Shown here: positions 9,336 to 16,763 of the stretch, one piece after another
How the letters are laid out: each line of letters begins with the position of its first letter
Numbering within the stretch: the stretch's first letter is position 1
DNA from: an uncultured Clostridia bacterium
GTDB taxonomy: Bacteria; Bacillota; Clostridia; HGM11514
DNA: 64,000 nt
Direction of reading: 5' to 3'
Assembly (NCBI GenBank): GCA_934464705.1
Contig: CAKSKB010000001.1
Coordinates: 1 to 64,000 of the forward strand
The notes under the pieces: model-generated
What the model was told of the DNA's origin: nothing
The model's database searches: none
Seen by the model: the letters and a program-made list of their open reading frames with translations, nothing else
Made by a program: the position numbers and the translations under genes

Positions 9336-9676
9336 GATACATCCTCCTTTAAGCTTTTAAGAGCGGCAGGCACACTTTTGTACACACCCATGATTTTCCT
9401 CAGTCCCGAAGCCGTTATAATGCGGTTAACAAGCTGTTTGGAAGCAACAACGGCTACCGTACCGCCGATTGCTGAAACAATCTTGTATCTTCCTATTATA
9501 ACGCCTATTCCGGAGCTGTCCATAAATTCAAGCTCCGAAAAGTCCAGCACCAGATTTTTCACGCCGCTTCTTTTCAGAACTCTGTCAAGTTCACGCCGCA
9601 CAAGGCTTGTGCTGTGATGGTCAAGGTCGCCGTCGATGTGTGCCACAAGCGTTCTGCCTACTGTTTCAATTCGCAC
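9332..9676 (-). CDS. spoIIAA: Anti-anti-sigma factor SpoIIAA
   Basis: 114 residues, STAS domain, with the phosphorylation site in FMDSSGIGV (S54, equivalent to the B. subtilis Ser58). The dephosphorylated form displaces SigF from SpoIIAB. The GTG start at 9676 has AAGGAGG upstream, and that Shine-Dalgarno is in the 3' arm of a hairpin. First gene of the three-gene spoIIA operon, under a SigH-like promoter. Confidence 0.96.
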   Translation of the reverse strand: MRIETVGRTLVAHIDGDLDHHSTSLVRRELDRVLKRSGVKNLVLDFSELEFMDSSGIGVIIGRYKIVSAIGGTVAVVASKQLVNRIITASGLRKIMGVYKSVPAALKSLKEDVS

Positions 9677-9711
9677 AAAAAAACCTCCTTATGTAATCTC
9701 ATAAGAAGGTT
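9677..9711 (-). terminator. Terminator-like hairpin overlapping the spoIIAA ribosome-binding site
   Basis: On the minus strand AACCTTCTTATG (9711-9700) pairs with CATAAGGAGGTT (9693-9682), 11 of 12 positions, around a 6-nt loop and is followed by seven T (9683-9677). This has the form of an intrinsic terminator for folC readthrough, and its 3' arm contains the spoIIAA Shine-Dalgarno AAGGAGG. Confidence 0.65.
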
Positions 9712-9739
9712 AATTCTATATTTTACATTTATTTCCTTT
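9711..9739 (-). promoter_or_regulatory. SigH-type promoter of the spoIIA operon
   Basis: Minus-strand AAAGGAAAT (9739-9731), an 11-bp spacer, then ATAGAATTA (9719-9711) fit the SigH consensus RnAGGAwww-N11/12-RnnGAATww at every defined position. In B. subtilis spoIIA is transcribed by SigH with Spo0A. I did not identify a convincing 0A box (TGTCGAA-like): a TGTCGAA does occur just upstream at about 9757-9763, inside the end of folC, and may be one. Confidence 0.75.
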
Positions 9740-9764
9740 AATAATTTCGATAAACTGTTCGACA

Positions 9765-10985
9765 TCATTCGCAGCTTTTGCGAAATTCATGTCGTATTCC
9801 GCCGATTAAATAGAGAGAACCGCAAACGCAGATTAAATCCCCTTCCCTTGCGATTGCCTTAGCATAATTAACCGCTTCGGAAGGATTTTCAAAATATAAA
9901 TCTGTTGAAAGTGCATCGGCAAACTTTTCGGCGGAAAGCTTTCTCGGATTGTCAGGCTCGGTTGCAATCAGAACATCGCCTGTTTTTCTGAACATTTCGG
10001 CGCACTCCGTATAATTTTTATCGGCAAGCATACCGCAGACGATGATAAGACGATCGCACTCCGTATCTTCAAGGCATTCGCAGAGCGCACGCACTCCGGA
10101 CGGGTTGTGGGCGCCGTCGATTACGATGTTATTATCTATGAATTCAAATCTTCCGATAAATTCTGTGCGCTCAATTCCGGAGAGCACAGCTTTATCGCTG
10201 ATTTCAACGCCGATTTCCTTAAGAACCGAAACCGCCGCCATAACGGTCTGCATATTTTTAAGCTGATGTGCGCCCTTAAGCGAAGGTTTTATCGGATAAG
10301 ATTTGTACTTGTCCGTGTTTTCCGCAATTTCGAGAGAGCAGCCTCTTTCGGCGCAGGTGTCTTTTATAACCTCGAGAGCCTCCTTAGGCTGGTCGGGATA
10401 TGTGACAACGGGAACACCGGGCTTAATAATTCCGCATTTTTCAAATGCAATTTCGGCAAGCGTCTCCCCAAGGTACTCCGTATGGTCATAGTCAATAAGC
10501 GTAATAACCGAAAGAAGCGGAGATTTAAGTACATTTGTTGCGTCAAGCCTTCCTCCGAGGCCCACCTCGATTACAGCATAATCGCAATCCGCAAAATAGA
10601 GAAAACCGATTGCCGTAACAACTTCAAACTCTGTCGGATGGTTAAAGCCGTCCGCAACCATTTCATCGCAGCATTTCTTTACGGCCTTTGTAAGCTCCGC
10701 AAGTTTTTCGTGAGAAATATTTTCGCCGTTAATTCTCATTCTCTCGCAGAAATCCTCAATATAAGGAGAAGTAAAAAGTCCTGTTTTATATCCCTGCCGC
10801 TTTAAAATTTCCGCCAGAACAGCCGAGGTTGAACCTTTCCCGTTCGTTCCGGCAACATGAACGGTTTTGATTTTATCCTGCGGATTTCCCAATCGGCGCA
10901 TAAGCTCTGTAATATTCTCAAGCCCAAGCTTTGAACCGAATTTCAATATTGAATGTATGTAGTCTATCGCTTCACCGTATTCCAT
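9765..10985 (-). CDS. folC: Folylpolyglutamate synthase / dihydrofolate synthase
   Basis: 406 residues, Mur-ligase-like fold. P-loop HVAGTNGKGSTSAVLAEI near residue 45, EVGLGGRLDATNV signature near 140, and FIDNNIVIDGAHNPSGVRAL near 285 carrying the conserved DGAHN motif. It adds glutamate to folates and may make dihydrofolate from dihydropteroate. AAGGACGG precedes the ATG. It follows mgsA by 15 bp and probably belongs to the minD-mgsA-folC transcript. A folate role fits the neighbouring, divergently oriented metF-metH pair. Confidence 0.93.
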   Translation of the reverse strand: MEYGEAIDYIHSILKFGSKLGLENITELMRRLGNPQDKIKTVHVAGTNGKGSTSAVLAEILKRQGYKTGLFTSPYIEDFCERMRINGENISHEKLAELTKAVKKCCDEMVADGFNHPTEFEVVTAIGFLYFADCDYAVIEVGLGGRLDATNVLKSPLLSVITLIDYDHTEYLGETLAEIAFEKCGIIKPGVPVVTYPDQPKEALEVIKDTCAERGCSLEIAENTDKYKSYPIKPSLKGAHQLKNMQTVMAAVSVLKEIGVEISDKAVLSGIERTEFIGRFEFIDNNIVIDGAHNPSGVRALCECLEDTECDRLIIVCGMLADKNYTECAEMFRKTGDVLIATEPDNPRKLSAEKFADALSTDLYFENPSEAVNYAKAIAREGDLICVCGSLYLIGGIRHEFRKSCE

Positions 10986-11000
10986 AGCGCCGTCCTTAAA

Positions 11001-11402
11001 TCAATTTGTGCGGACTATATCACGCCAGCCGAAATCGCCGCGTTCAAGACCCATAATGAGAATCTCAGCGGTAGCAAGGTTGGTTGCAACAGGGATGGTG
11101 TGAATGTCGCAAAGCTTTATAAGTTCGTCAATATCATGCTCAACGGTTTCGGAGTTGAGCGGATCACGAAGGAAAATCAGAAAGTCAATTTCGTTGTATG
11201 CTATCCTCGCCGCAATCTGCTGGTAACCTCCGAGAGGTCCCGAAAGAAAGCAGTTTACAGGTATCCCGGTAGCCTCGGAAACAAGCCTTCCGGTACCTGC
11301 TGTCGCGAAAAGGTTGTGGTTTTTCATGATTCCCTTGTACGCAATGCAAAGCTGAACCATGAGTTCTTTTTTGGATTCGTGAGCAATAAGTGCAATGTTC
11401 AT
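11001..11402 (-). CDS. mgsA: Methylglyoxal synthase-like protein with altered active site
   Basis: 133 residues, clearly the MGS fold: N-terminal MNIALIAHESKKELMV, SGPLGG loop, FLRDPLN, PVATNLATAE. Methylglyoxal synthase converts dihydroxyacetone phosphate to methylglyoxal. However, the catalytic Asp expected after SGPLGG (Asp71 in E. coli) is Tyr60 (codon TAC), and the His of the usual PHEPD segment is Val87; Asp80 and Asp90 are kept, and the phosphate-loop sequence is ATAGTG instead of the common ATGTTG. So activity is doubtful or changed. Good GGAGG before the ATG; located between minD and folC. Confidence 0.85.
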   Translation of the reverse strand: MNIALIAHESKKELMVQLCIAYKGIMKNHNLFATAGTGRLVSEATGIPVNCFLSGPLGGYQQIAARIAYNEIDFLIFLRDPLNSETVEHDIDELIKLCDIHTIPVATNLATAEILIMGLERGDFGWRDIVRTN

Positions 11403-11420
11403 ATAATTAACCTCCTCGTA

Positions 11421-12215
11421 TTATTTTTGGTGAATAGCCTTAAAAATCCGCTTGAATAAGCCGTCATTTTTAAACCTTGTGAGCGGAACATCCGCCCCGG
11501 CAATTCTTTTTGCGGTATTTTCAAAACATTTTGCGGCCCGTGAATCGGGTATTGAAATCACGGGCATATTTTTTGAAGCGGCAGTAATAACCGCGTCATC
11601 CTCCGGTATAATGCCGACTATGCCTACACGCAGCATTGAAATTACGGATTCAATCCCGGTCATAACTCCGGCTTTTACCAGATCGGGGCGGTAACGGTTA
11701 ACGAGAACCCTTATATTCCGTATGCGGTACTGCTCGGTAAGAATATCCGCAATGCGGTCTGCGTCACGAAGCGAAGCGGCGTCCGCCGTAACAACGATTA
11801 CCGCCGAATCCGCACCGCTGACAGAGTTTTCAAAACCTCTTTCAACCCCGGCAGGAGAATCTATCAGAACAAAATCAAACTGCCGTGACAGTTCCCTGCA
11901 AAGAATCTTCATTTCATCGGGGTCAATCGCAAGTTTATTCTCGCTCTGTGAAGCAGGCAGCAGATAAAGTTCGCCGAAGCGCCTGTCCTTAATCAGAGCA
12001 TCGGAAAGCGCACAGCGTTTTTTGATAACATCAACGACATTATATACAACCCTGTCCGCAATGCCAATTGCAATATCAAGCTTGCGAAGCCCAAGATCCA
12101 TATCGACAATCACGGTTTTTCTGCCGCTCTTTGCCAGTGCGGCACCGAGATTGGCGGTGGTAGTTGTCTTGCCGACTCCGCCTTTTCCTGAGGTAACAAC
12201 AATAACCTCGCCCAT
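11421..12215 (-). CDS. minD: Septum-site determining ATPase MinD
   Basis: 264 residues, ParA/MinD family. Deviant Walker A SGKGGVGKTTTTANLG at residues 9-24, switch I-like VDMDLGLRKLD, Walker B FVLIDSPAG, and a C-terminal amphipathic helix (GLFKRIFKAI) that fits the MinD membrane-targeting sequence. It positions division by recruiting partners to the membrane. No minC or minE is next to it: upstream lies its promoter and the divergent metF. The partner genes, if any, are elsewhere. First gene of the minD-mgsA-folC run. Confidence 0.93.
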   Translation of the reverse strand: MGEVIVVTSGKGGVGKTTTTANLGAALAKSGRKTVIVDMDLGLRKLDIAIGIADRVVYNVVDVIKKRCALSDALIKDRRFGELYLLPASQSENKLAIDPDEMKILCRELSRQFDFVLIDSPAGVERGFENSVSGADSAVIVVTADAASLRDADRIADILTEQYRIRNIRVLVNRYRPDLVKAGVMTGIESVISMLRVGIVGIIPEDDAVITAASKNMPVISIPDSRAAKCFENTAKRIAGADVPLTRFKNDGLFKRIFKAIHQK

Positions 12216-12246
12216 AGTCAGCCCCCAATTTTACAATACTTCTAAT

Positions 12247-12275
12247 ATTATAACGCAAAAAACCGATTTTGTCTA
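12247..12275 (-). promoter_or_regulatory. SigA-type promoter of minD
   Basis: Minus-strand TAGACA (12270-12275), 17-bp spacer, TATAAT (12247-12252), 32 bp upstream of the minD start. Confidence 0.6.
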
Positions 12276-12333
12276 CGGTTATTTTAAAAAAATTTGCTAA
12301 ATCTAACAAAAAAATAATATTTTTGAAATATGC

Positions 12334-12362
12334 TTGAAGATTTGCGACATATATGGTATGAT
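12334..12362 (+). promoter_or_regulatory. SigA-type promoter of metF-metH
   Basis: TTGAAG (12334-12339), 17-bp spacer, TATGAT (12357-12362). The predicted transcript starts about 20 nt before the start codon, leaving no room for a SAM riboswitch or T-box leader. Confidence 0.65.
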
Positions 12363-12388
12363 ATTTATATATGGGAGTGATGATTTTA

Positions 12389-13240
12389 ATGAAGATTTCC
12401 GAACTTAAAGAAAAGCAAACGCTGTCTTTTGAGGTGTTTCCGCCCAAGAGCAGCGATAAGTATGAATCGGTTGTGAAGGCGGCAGGCGAAATTGCGGAAC
12501 TTAAGCCCGATTTTATGAGCGTAACCTGCGGCGCAACCGGAGGAAACCGCGAGCTTACGGCGTCTGTTGCGGAAGACATTCTCAAAAATCATTCCGTAAC
12601 GCCGATAGCCCACCTCACATGCGTTTCGGCTACCAAACAATCGATTAATGCACAGCTTGAACTGCTGAAAAATTCCGGGATAGAAAATATTCTTGCGCTT
12701 CGGGGCGATTTGGTCGGCGATGCAAAAACGGCTGATTTTTCGCACGCAAACGAACTTATGGAAGAAATCCGCTCGTTCGGTGGATTCTGCGTCGGCGGTG
12801 CGTGTTATCCGGAGGGTCACCCGGAATCGGAATGTATTGCGTCCGATATTCATTATCTTAAGGCAAAAGTTGACGCCGGCTGCGAATTTTTAACCACGCA
12901 GATGTTTTTTGACAATAATATTTTTTATAATTTTACATACCGCCTGAGAGAAGCCGGAATAACCGTTCCGGTAATTGCCGGCATTATGCCTGTCACAAAC
13001 GCAAAGCAGATTGAGAGGATAGGTTCGATATCGGGAACATATCTTCCGATGCGCTTTAAGTCTATTGTAGACCGATTCGGCGCAAACCCGAAGGCGATGG
13101 CACAGGCGGGAATTGCATATGCAACCGAGCAGATAATCGACCTGATAGCAAGCGGCGTAAAGCATATACATGTATATTCGATGAATAAACCCGATGTTGC
13201 GAGGGCTATAAGCAGCAATCTTTCCGAAATCATGAGGTAA
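12389..13240 (+). CDS. metF: 5,10-methylenetetrahydrofolate reductase
   Basis: 283 residues, TIM-barrel MTHFR family: N-terminal LSFEVFPPKSSDK with the catalytic Glu, NILALRGD, and GGACYPEGHPES. It produces 5-methyl-THF for MetH. Start at 12389 is chosen from three in-frame ATGs because GGGAGTG lies 9 nt upstream; the ATGs at 12371 and 12380 flank or overlap that site. Only 5 bp separate it from metH, so they form one operon providing and using methyl-THF. Confidence 0.93.
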   Translation: MKISELKEKQTLSFEVFPPKSSDKYESVVKAAGEIAELKPDFMSVTCGATGGNRELTASVAEDILKNHSVTPIAHLTCVSATKQSINAQLELLKNSGIENILALRGDLVGDAKTADFSHANELMEEIRSFGGFCVGGACYPEGHPESECIASDIHYLKAKVDAGCEFLTTQMFFDNNIFYNFTYRLREAGITVPVIAGIMPVTNAKQIERIGSISGTYLPMRFKSIVDRFGANPKAMAQAGIAYATEQIIDLIASGVKHIHVYSMNKPDVARAISSNLSEIMR

Positions 13241-13245
13241 AACAC

Positions 13246-15576
13246 ATGGATATTAAACAGCTTTGCAAAGAAAAATTTCTGTATTTTGACGGAGGAACCG
13301 GCACAATGCTCCAGGCAGCCGGACTTAAGCCGGGGGAAAAGCCGGAGGAATGGAATATTAAACATCCCGATAAAATAACAGCGCTTCATAAGGCTTATCT
13401 TAATGCGGGTTCGGATTTTGTTACGACTAACACTTTCGGATCAAACCGTCTGAAATTCGGCAGTTCATATGAAAGCATTATAAAGAGCGGAGTTGAATGT
13501 GCGAAATCGGCGGCGGCATCTTGCGGCCACGGCTTTGTTGCGCTTGATATCGGTCCTACCGGAAAGCTTCTTGAGCCTATCGGCGACCTTCCGTTTTCCG
13601 AAGCTGTTAAAATATTTGCAGAGCAAATCAAAGCCGGGCACGGCGCAGATGTTGTAATAATTGAAACAATGAACGATTCCCTCGAAACAAAGGCAGCGGT
13701 TCTGGCAGCAAAGGAAAACTGCGATTTGCCGGTAATTGTTTCTAATGTTTATGACAGAAACAGCCAGCTTATGACCGGTGCGTCGCCGGAGGCAATGGCG
13801 GCAATGCTTGAAGGCTTAAGGGTTGATGCCTTCGGAGCGAATTGCAGCTTAGGTCCGAAACAAATGCTTGAAACCGCAAAAAGACTTGCCGCAGCAGCTT
13901 CTGTGCCGATTATAATCAGTCCTAATGCCGGGCTTCCCGAAATTGTGAACGACGAAACAGTCTATAATGTAACCGCAGAAGAATTTGCCGCTTCAATGGC
14001 TGAAATAGCAAAATGCGGCGTTTCAATTCTCGGCGGTTGCTGCGGAACCACTCCGGATTATATAAGAAAAACCATAGAATTTACAACAAGCATTACACCT
14101 GCACCTATAAAAGATAAGGATATAACGGTTGTTTCGTCGTATACAACCGCAGTTTCGTTCGGTGAAAAGCCGGTTCTCATCGGCGAAAGAATAAATCCGA
14201 CCGGCAAAAAGCTTTTCAAGCAGGCGCTCAGGGATAATAACATAGACTATATTCTAGGCGAGGGGCTCAAACAGGCGGAATCGGGTGCGGATGTTCTTGA
14301 TGTAAATGTGGGGCTTCCGGAGATTGATGAACCGGAAATGATGGAAAGAGTTGTCAAAAAACTGCAGGAGGTAACAGACCTTCCGCTGCAGATAGATACT
14401 ACCGACCCTTCGGCTATGGAACGGGCGCTGCGCGCTTATAACGGTAAGGCTATGATAAATTCCGTGAGCGGAAAAAAGGAGTCTATGGATGCGGTGTTCC
14501 CGCTTGCCGCAAAATACGGCGGTGTTATAGTTGCGCTTACGCTTGACGAGGACGGAATCCCCGATTCAGCCGAAAAGCGTGTCGAGATTGCCGAAAAAAT
14601 ACTGGAAGAGGCGGAAAAATACGGAATTTTCAAAAAAGATATTATCGTTGACCCTCTCGTAATGGCAGTAAGTTCCGATTCAAATGCGGCAAACATCACA
14701 CTGAAAGCTGTAAAAATGCTTAAGAATCTCGGGTTCAGAACATCTCTCGGCGTTTCGAATATATCTTTCGGACTTCCAAGCCGCGAAACGATAAGCTCCG
14801 CATTTTTTACAATGGCGCTTGAAAACGGTCTTGATGCGGCAATTATGAACCCCAATTCGCATACGATGATGACGGCTTACAAAACATTCATGTGTCTTTC
14901 CGGGCGCGACGAAGCCTGCCTTAAATATATTGATTTTGTGTCGGGTGAAGAAAATAAGGAAACGGAGAAAACAGAATTGACCCTTTCCGGAGCAATAATA
15001 AAGGGGCTTAAAGATAAGGCCGCCGAAATTGCCGGGAAGACGGAAACAGAGCCTATGGCCCTCATAAACGGCGAAATTATACCTGCTCTCGATACCGTAG
15101 GAAAGGATTTTGAAAGCGGAAAGCTCTTTCTTCCGCAGCTTCTTATGAGCGCAGAGGCTTCGGCTGCGGCTTTTGATGTGCTTAAAAAGAAAATCGGGAA
15201 ATCAACCGCCGTTAAGGCAAAATTCGTGCTTGCTACGGTCAAGGGTGATGTTCATGATATCGGCAAAAACATAGTTAGGGTTCTTCTTGAGAACTACGGT
15301 TATGATGTCATAGACCTCGGTCGTGATGTTCCGCCGGAAACAGTCGTTGAAACCGTTTTGAGGGAAAAAGCACCGATTGTAGGTCTTAGTGCACTCATGA
15401 CGACAACGGTACCGTCAATGGCGGAAACAATCCGTCAGCTGCGTGAGAAATGCGATGTAAAAATCGTTGTCGGAGGAGCGGTTCTGACGGAAGAATATGC
15501 CGAAATGGTCGGTGCAGACAAGTATTGCGGTGAAGCAATGGAAACCGTAAGATACGCAGAATCTCTGAATTTATGA
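13246..15576 (+). CDS. metH: Cobalamin-dependent methionine synthase, short form
   Basis: 776 residues. Domains in order: homocysteine/zinc domain about 1-285 (Cys in GANCSLGP and the CC pair in LGGCCGTTPDYI), pterin-binding barrel about 300-560 (VLIGERINPTGKK, LDVNVGLPEID), B12 cap and Rossmann domain about 590-776 with the cobalamin motif GDVHDIGKNIV. The C-terminal AdoMet reactivation domain of the approximately 1200-residue E. coli enzyme is absent, as in many anaerobes, so reactivation must come from another protein. Translated right after metF; makes methionine from homocysteine and methyl-THF. Confidence 0.95.
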   Translation: MDIKQLCKEKFLYFDGGTGTMLQAAGLKPGEKPEEWNIKHPDKITALHKAYLNAGSDFVTTNTFGSNRLKFGSSYESIIKSGVECAKSAAASCGHGFVALDIGPTGKLLEPIGDLPFSEAVKIFAEQIKAGHGADVVIIETMNDSLETKAAVLAAKENCDLPVIVSNVYDRNSQLMTGASPEAMAAMLEGLRVDAFGANCSLGPKQMLETAKRLAAAASVPIIISPNAGLPEIVNDETVYNVTAEEFAASMAEIAKCGVSILGGCCGTTPDYIRKTIEFTTSITPAPIKDKDITVVSSYTTAVSFGEKPVLIGERINPTGKKLFKQALRDNNIDYILGEGLKQAESGADVLDVNVGLPEIDEPEMMERVVKKLQEVTDLPLQIDTTDPSAMERALRAYNGKAMINSVSGKKESMDAVFPLAAKYGGVIVALTLDEDGIPDSAEKRVEIAEKILEEAEKYGIFKKDIIVDPLVMAVSSDSNAANITLKAVKMLKNLGFRTSLGVSNISFGLPSRETISSAFFTMALENGLDAAIMNPNSHTMMTAYKTFMCLSGRDEACLKYIDFVSGEENKETEKTELTLSGAIIKGLKDKAAEIAGKTETEPMALINGEIIPALDTVGKDFESGKLFLPQLLMSAEASAAAFDVLKKKIGKSTAVKAKFVLATVKGDVHDIGKNIVRVLLENYGYDVIDLGRDVPPETVVETVLREKAPIVGLSALMTTTVPSMAETIRQLREKCDVKIVVGGAVLTEEYAEMVGADKYCGEAMETVRYAESLNL

Positions 15577-15580
15577 TAAA

Positions 15581-15602
15581 AAGCAGCCTGTCTGGGCTGC
15601 TT
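15581..15602 (-). terminator. Intrinsic terminator of the sugar transferase gene
   Basis: Perfect 8-bp stem AAGCAGCC / GGCTGCTT; on the minus strand it is followed by TTTTTATCA. It lies just after the metH stop, in the convergent gap. Confidence 0.7.
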
Positions 15603-15652
15603 CAGACTATCGAAAAAGCCCAGTACTATATGGACTTTTTCGACAGTCTGAA
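15601..15652. repeat. Long imperfect inverted repeat
   Basis: Arms of 20 nt (TTCAGACTATCGAAAAAGCC and GACTTTTTCGACAGTCTGAA) match at 18 of 20 positions around a 12-nt centre. It is the middle one of three tandem hairpins between convergent metH and the sugar transferase gene. It resembles a dispersed palindromic element more than a plain terminator. Confidence 0.6.
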
Positions 15653-15676
15653 CATCGGCATTTCCGCCGATGTTTT
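15653..15676 (+). terminator. Intrinsic terminator of metF-metH
   Basis: Perfect 7-bp stem CATCGGC / GCCGATG with a 6-nt loop, followed on the plus strand by TTTT. Confidence 0.55.
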
Positions 15677-15735
15677 CGTAAAATTCAGATAACACGGTTT
15701 TCGCCCCTCTTAATGTCATATTTTTATTAATATAA

Positions 15736-16452
15736 TCACTGCCCCTCTTTTGTAATCATCACAAGAACTGTTTTGGCAATTATTTTTAAATCCATAATCA
15801 TTGTGCGGTTTTGAATGTATTCAATATCCATTTCCACCCATGTTTCAAACGGAACATCATTTCTGCCGCTTGTGGTCTGCCATATGCAGGTAAGCCCGGG
15901 CGTAACAACAAGGCGCAGCTTTTGGTAATCGTCATACTGTGCAACCTCCGACGGTAGCGGAGGCCTCGGACCCACAAAACTCATATCGCCTTTCAGCACA
16001 TTGATAAGCTGCGGAAGTTCGTCAATGCTCATCTTTCTGATAATCTTGCCGACCCTTGTAATTCTCGGGTCATCTTTAATCTTGAATACAGGACCGTCCA
16101 TTTCGTTTTTTTCTTCAAGATGATTTCTCATTTTTTCGGCGTTTGCGACCATGCTGCGGAATTTATAAATAGTAAAAATCTTGCCGTGCCGTCCTACCCT
16201 TTTCTGACAAAAAATCGGACTTGCATGCGGGTCGTCAATAAAAATAATTATACCGATAATCACAAAAAACGGCAAAAGAATCAAAAGCGCAAGACACGAA
16301 AAAACAATATCAAATAGCCGTTTCTTTATCCAGAAATTTTTTCTCGGTGCTTTAAAAAGCCTGTCCATACCCTCTCTTGTTTTGTCATCAACATTATTAT
16401 AGTTGATAAAAAAAGAATTAGCGGAAGATGTATGTTTTTCCTTTGTTTTCAA
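15736..16452 (-). CDS. Undecaprenyl-phosphate sugar phosphotransferase (bacterial sugar transferase)
   Basis: 238 residues of the WcaJ/EpsL type. One hydrophobic segment (IVFSCLALLILLPFFVIIGI, about residues 48-67) is followed by the catalytic domain: CQKRVGRHGKIFTIYKFRSM, KIDDPRITRVGKIIRKMSIDELPQ, and GDMSFVGPRPP. It transfers a sugar phosphate to undecaprenyl phosphate, the first step of an exopolysaccharide or glycan. The start is a TTG at 16452 with AAGGAGG 8 nt upstream. It stands alone, without other glycan genes, and its leader carries a c-di-GMP-I-like riboswitch plus terminator. Confidence 0.92.
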   Translation of the reverse strand: MKTKEKHTSSANSFFINYNNVDDKTREGMDRLFKAPRKNFWIKKRLFDIVFSCLALLILLPFFVIIGIIIFIDDPHASPIFCQKRVGRHGKIFTIYKFRSMVANAEKMRNHLEEKNEMDGPVFKIKDDPRITRVGKIIRKMSIDELPQLINVLKGDMSFVGPRPPLPSEVAQYDDYQKLRLVVTPGLTCIWQTTSGRNDVPFETWVEMDIEYIQNRTMIMDLKIIAKTVLVMITKEGQ

Positions 16453-16462
16453 AAAAATACCT

Positions 16463-16503
16463 CCTTAAAAAACAAAAACCGACTGCACAGAAATGCAGTC
16501 AGT
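16463..16503 (-). terminator. Riboswitch-associated intrinsic terminator
   Basis: Minus-strand ACTGACTGCA (16503-16494) pairs with TGCAGTCGGT (16487-16478), 10 bp including one G-U, followed by a T-rich tract (TTTTTGTTTTTT). The 5' arm begins with the bases expected in the 3' strand of riboswitch helix P1, so the two structures compete. Confidence 0.75.
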
Positions 16504-16575
16504 CAATCATACCGCCCCCGCACGGGTTAGACACTAAACTTTGCGTCCTTACTTTTCAGTAAGTTTGCCGAAAAT
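16500..16575 (-). promoter_or_regulatory. Cyclic di-GMP-I (GEMM) riboswitch aptamer
   Basis: The minus strand reads TCGGCAAACTTAC, TGAAAA loop, GTAAGGACGCAAAG, then a second arm with CCCGTGCGGG and GGCGGTATGATTGA. The GGCAAAC...GGACGCAAAG hairpin is the diagnostic half of the GEMM-I class. P1 can form from TCGG with CTGA. The second arm is more divergent from the consensus than the first. It precedes the sugar transferase gene, a role in which c-di-GMP control makes sense. Confidence 0.75.
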
Positions 16576-16713
16576 TAAAATTTAACTCTATATCTAAATT
16601 ATATCATATGTTTTTTGTAAAATCAAGTCTTTTTTGAAATACTTTTATACGAACGCTTTACGAGCTGAATACTACATTTTTAAACTTTATATATATCTGC
16701 ACAAACAAGAACA

Positions 16714-16754
16714 AACCCGCATAACTACTGGATATATCAGCAATTATGCGGGTT
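16714..16754 (-). terminator. Large hairpin terminator downstream of tmRNA
   Basis: Perfect 11-bp stem AACCCGCATAA / TTATGCGGGTT with a 19-nt loop, T-rich on the minus strand after the stem. It ends the ssrA transcript. Its stem and loop are almost the same as those of the hairpin after tRNA-Leu (63166-63204). Confidence 0.8.
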
Positions 16755-16763
16755 CATCAAATA

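Noticed and set aside
12216..12388. S-box or T-box leader before metF
   Set aside because: The promoter lies too close to the start codon and no S-box or T-box core sequence is present.
15435..15719. Minus-strand frame of 94 codons through the three hairpins downstream of metH
   Set aside because: It reads across terminator and palindrome sequence and into the metH antisense strand, without a plausible ribosome-binding site; the hairpins explain the sequence better.
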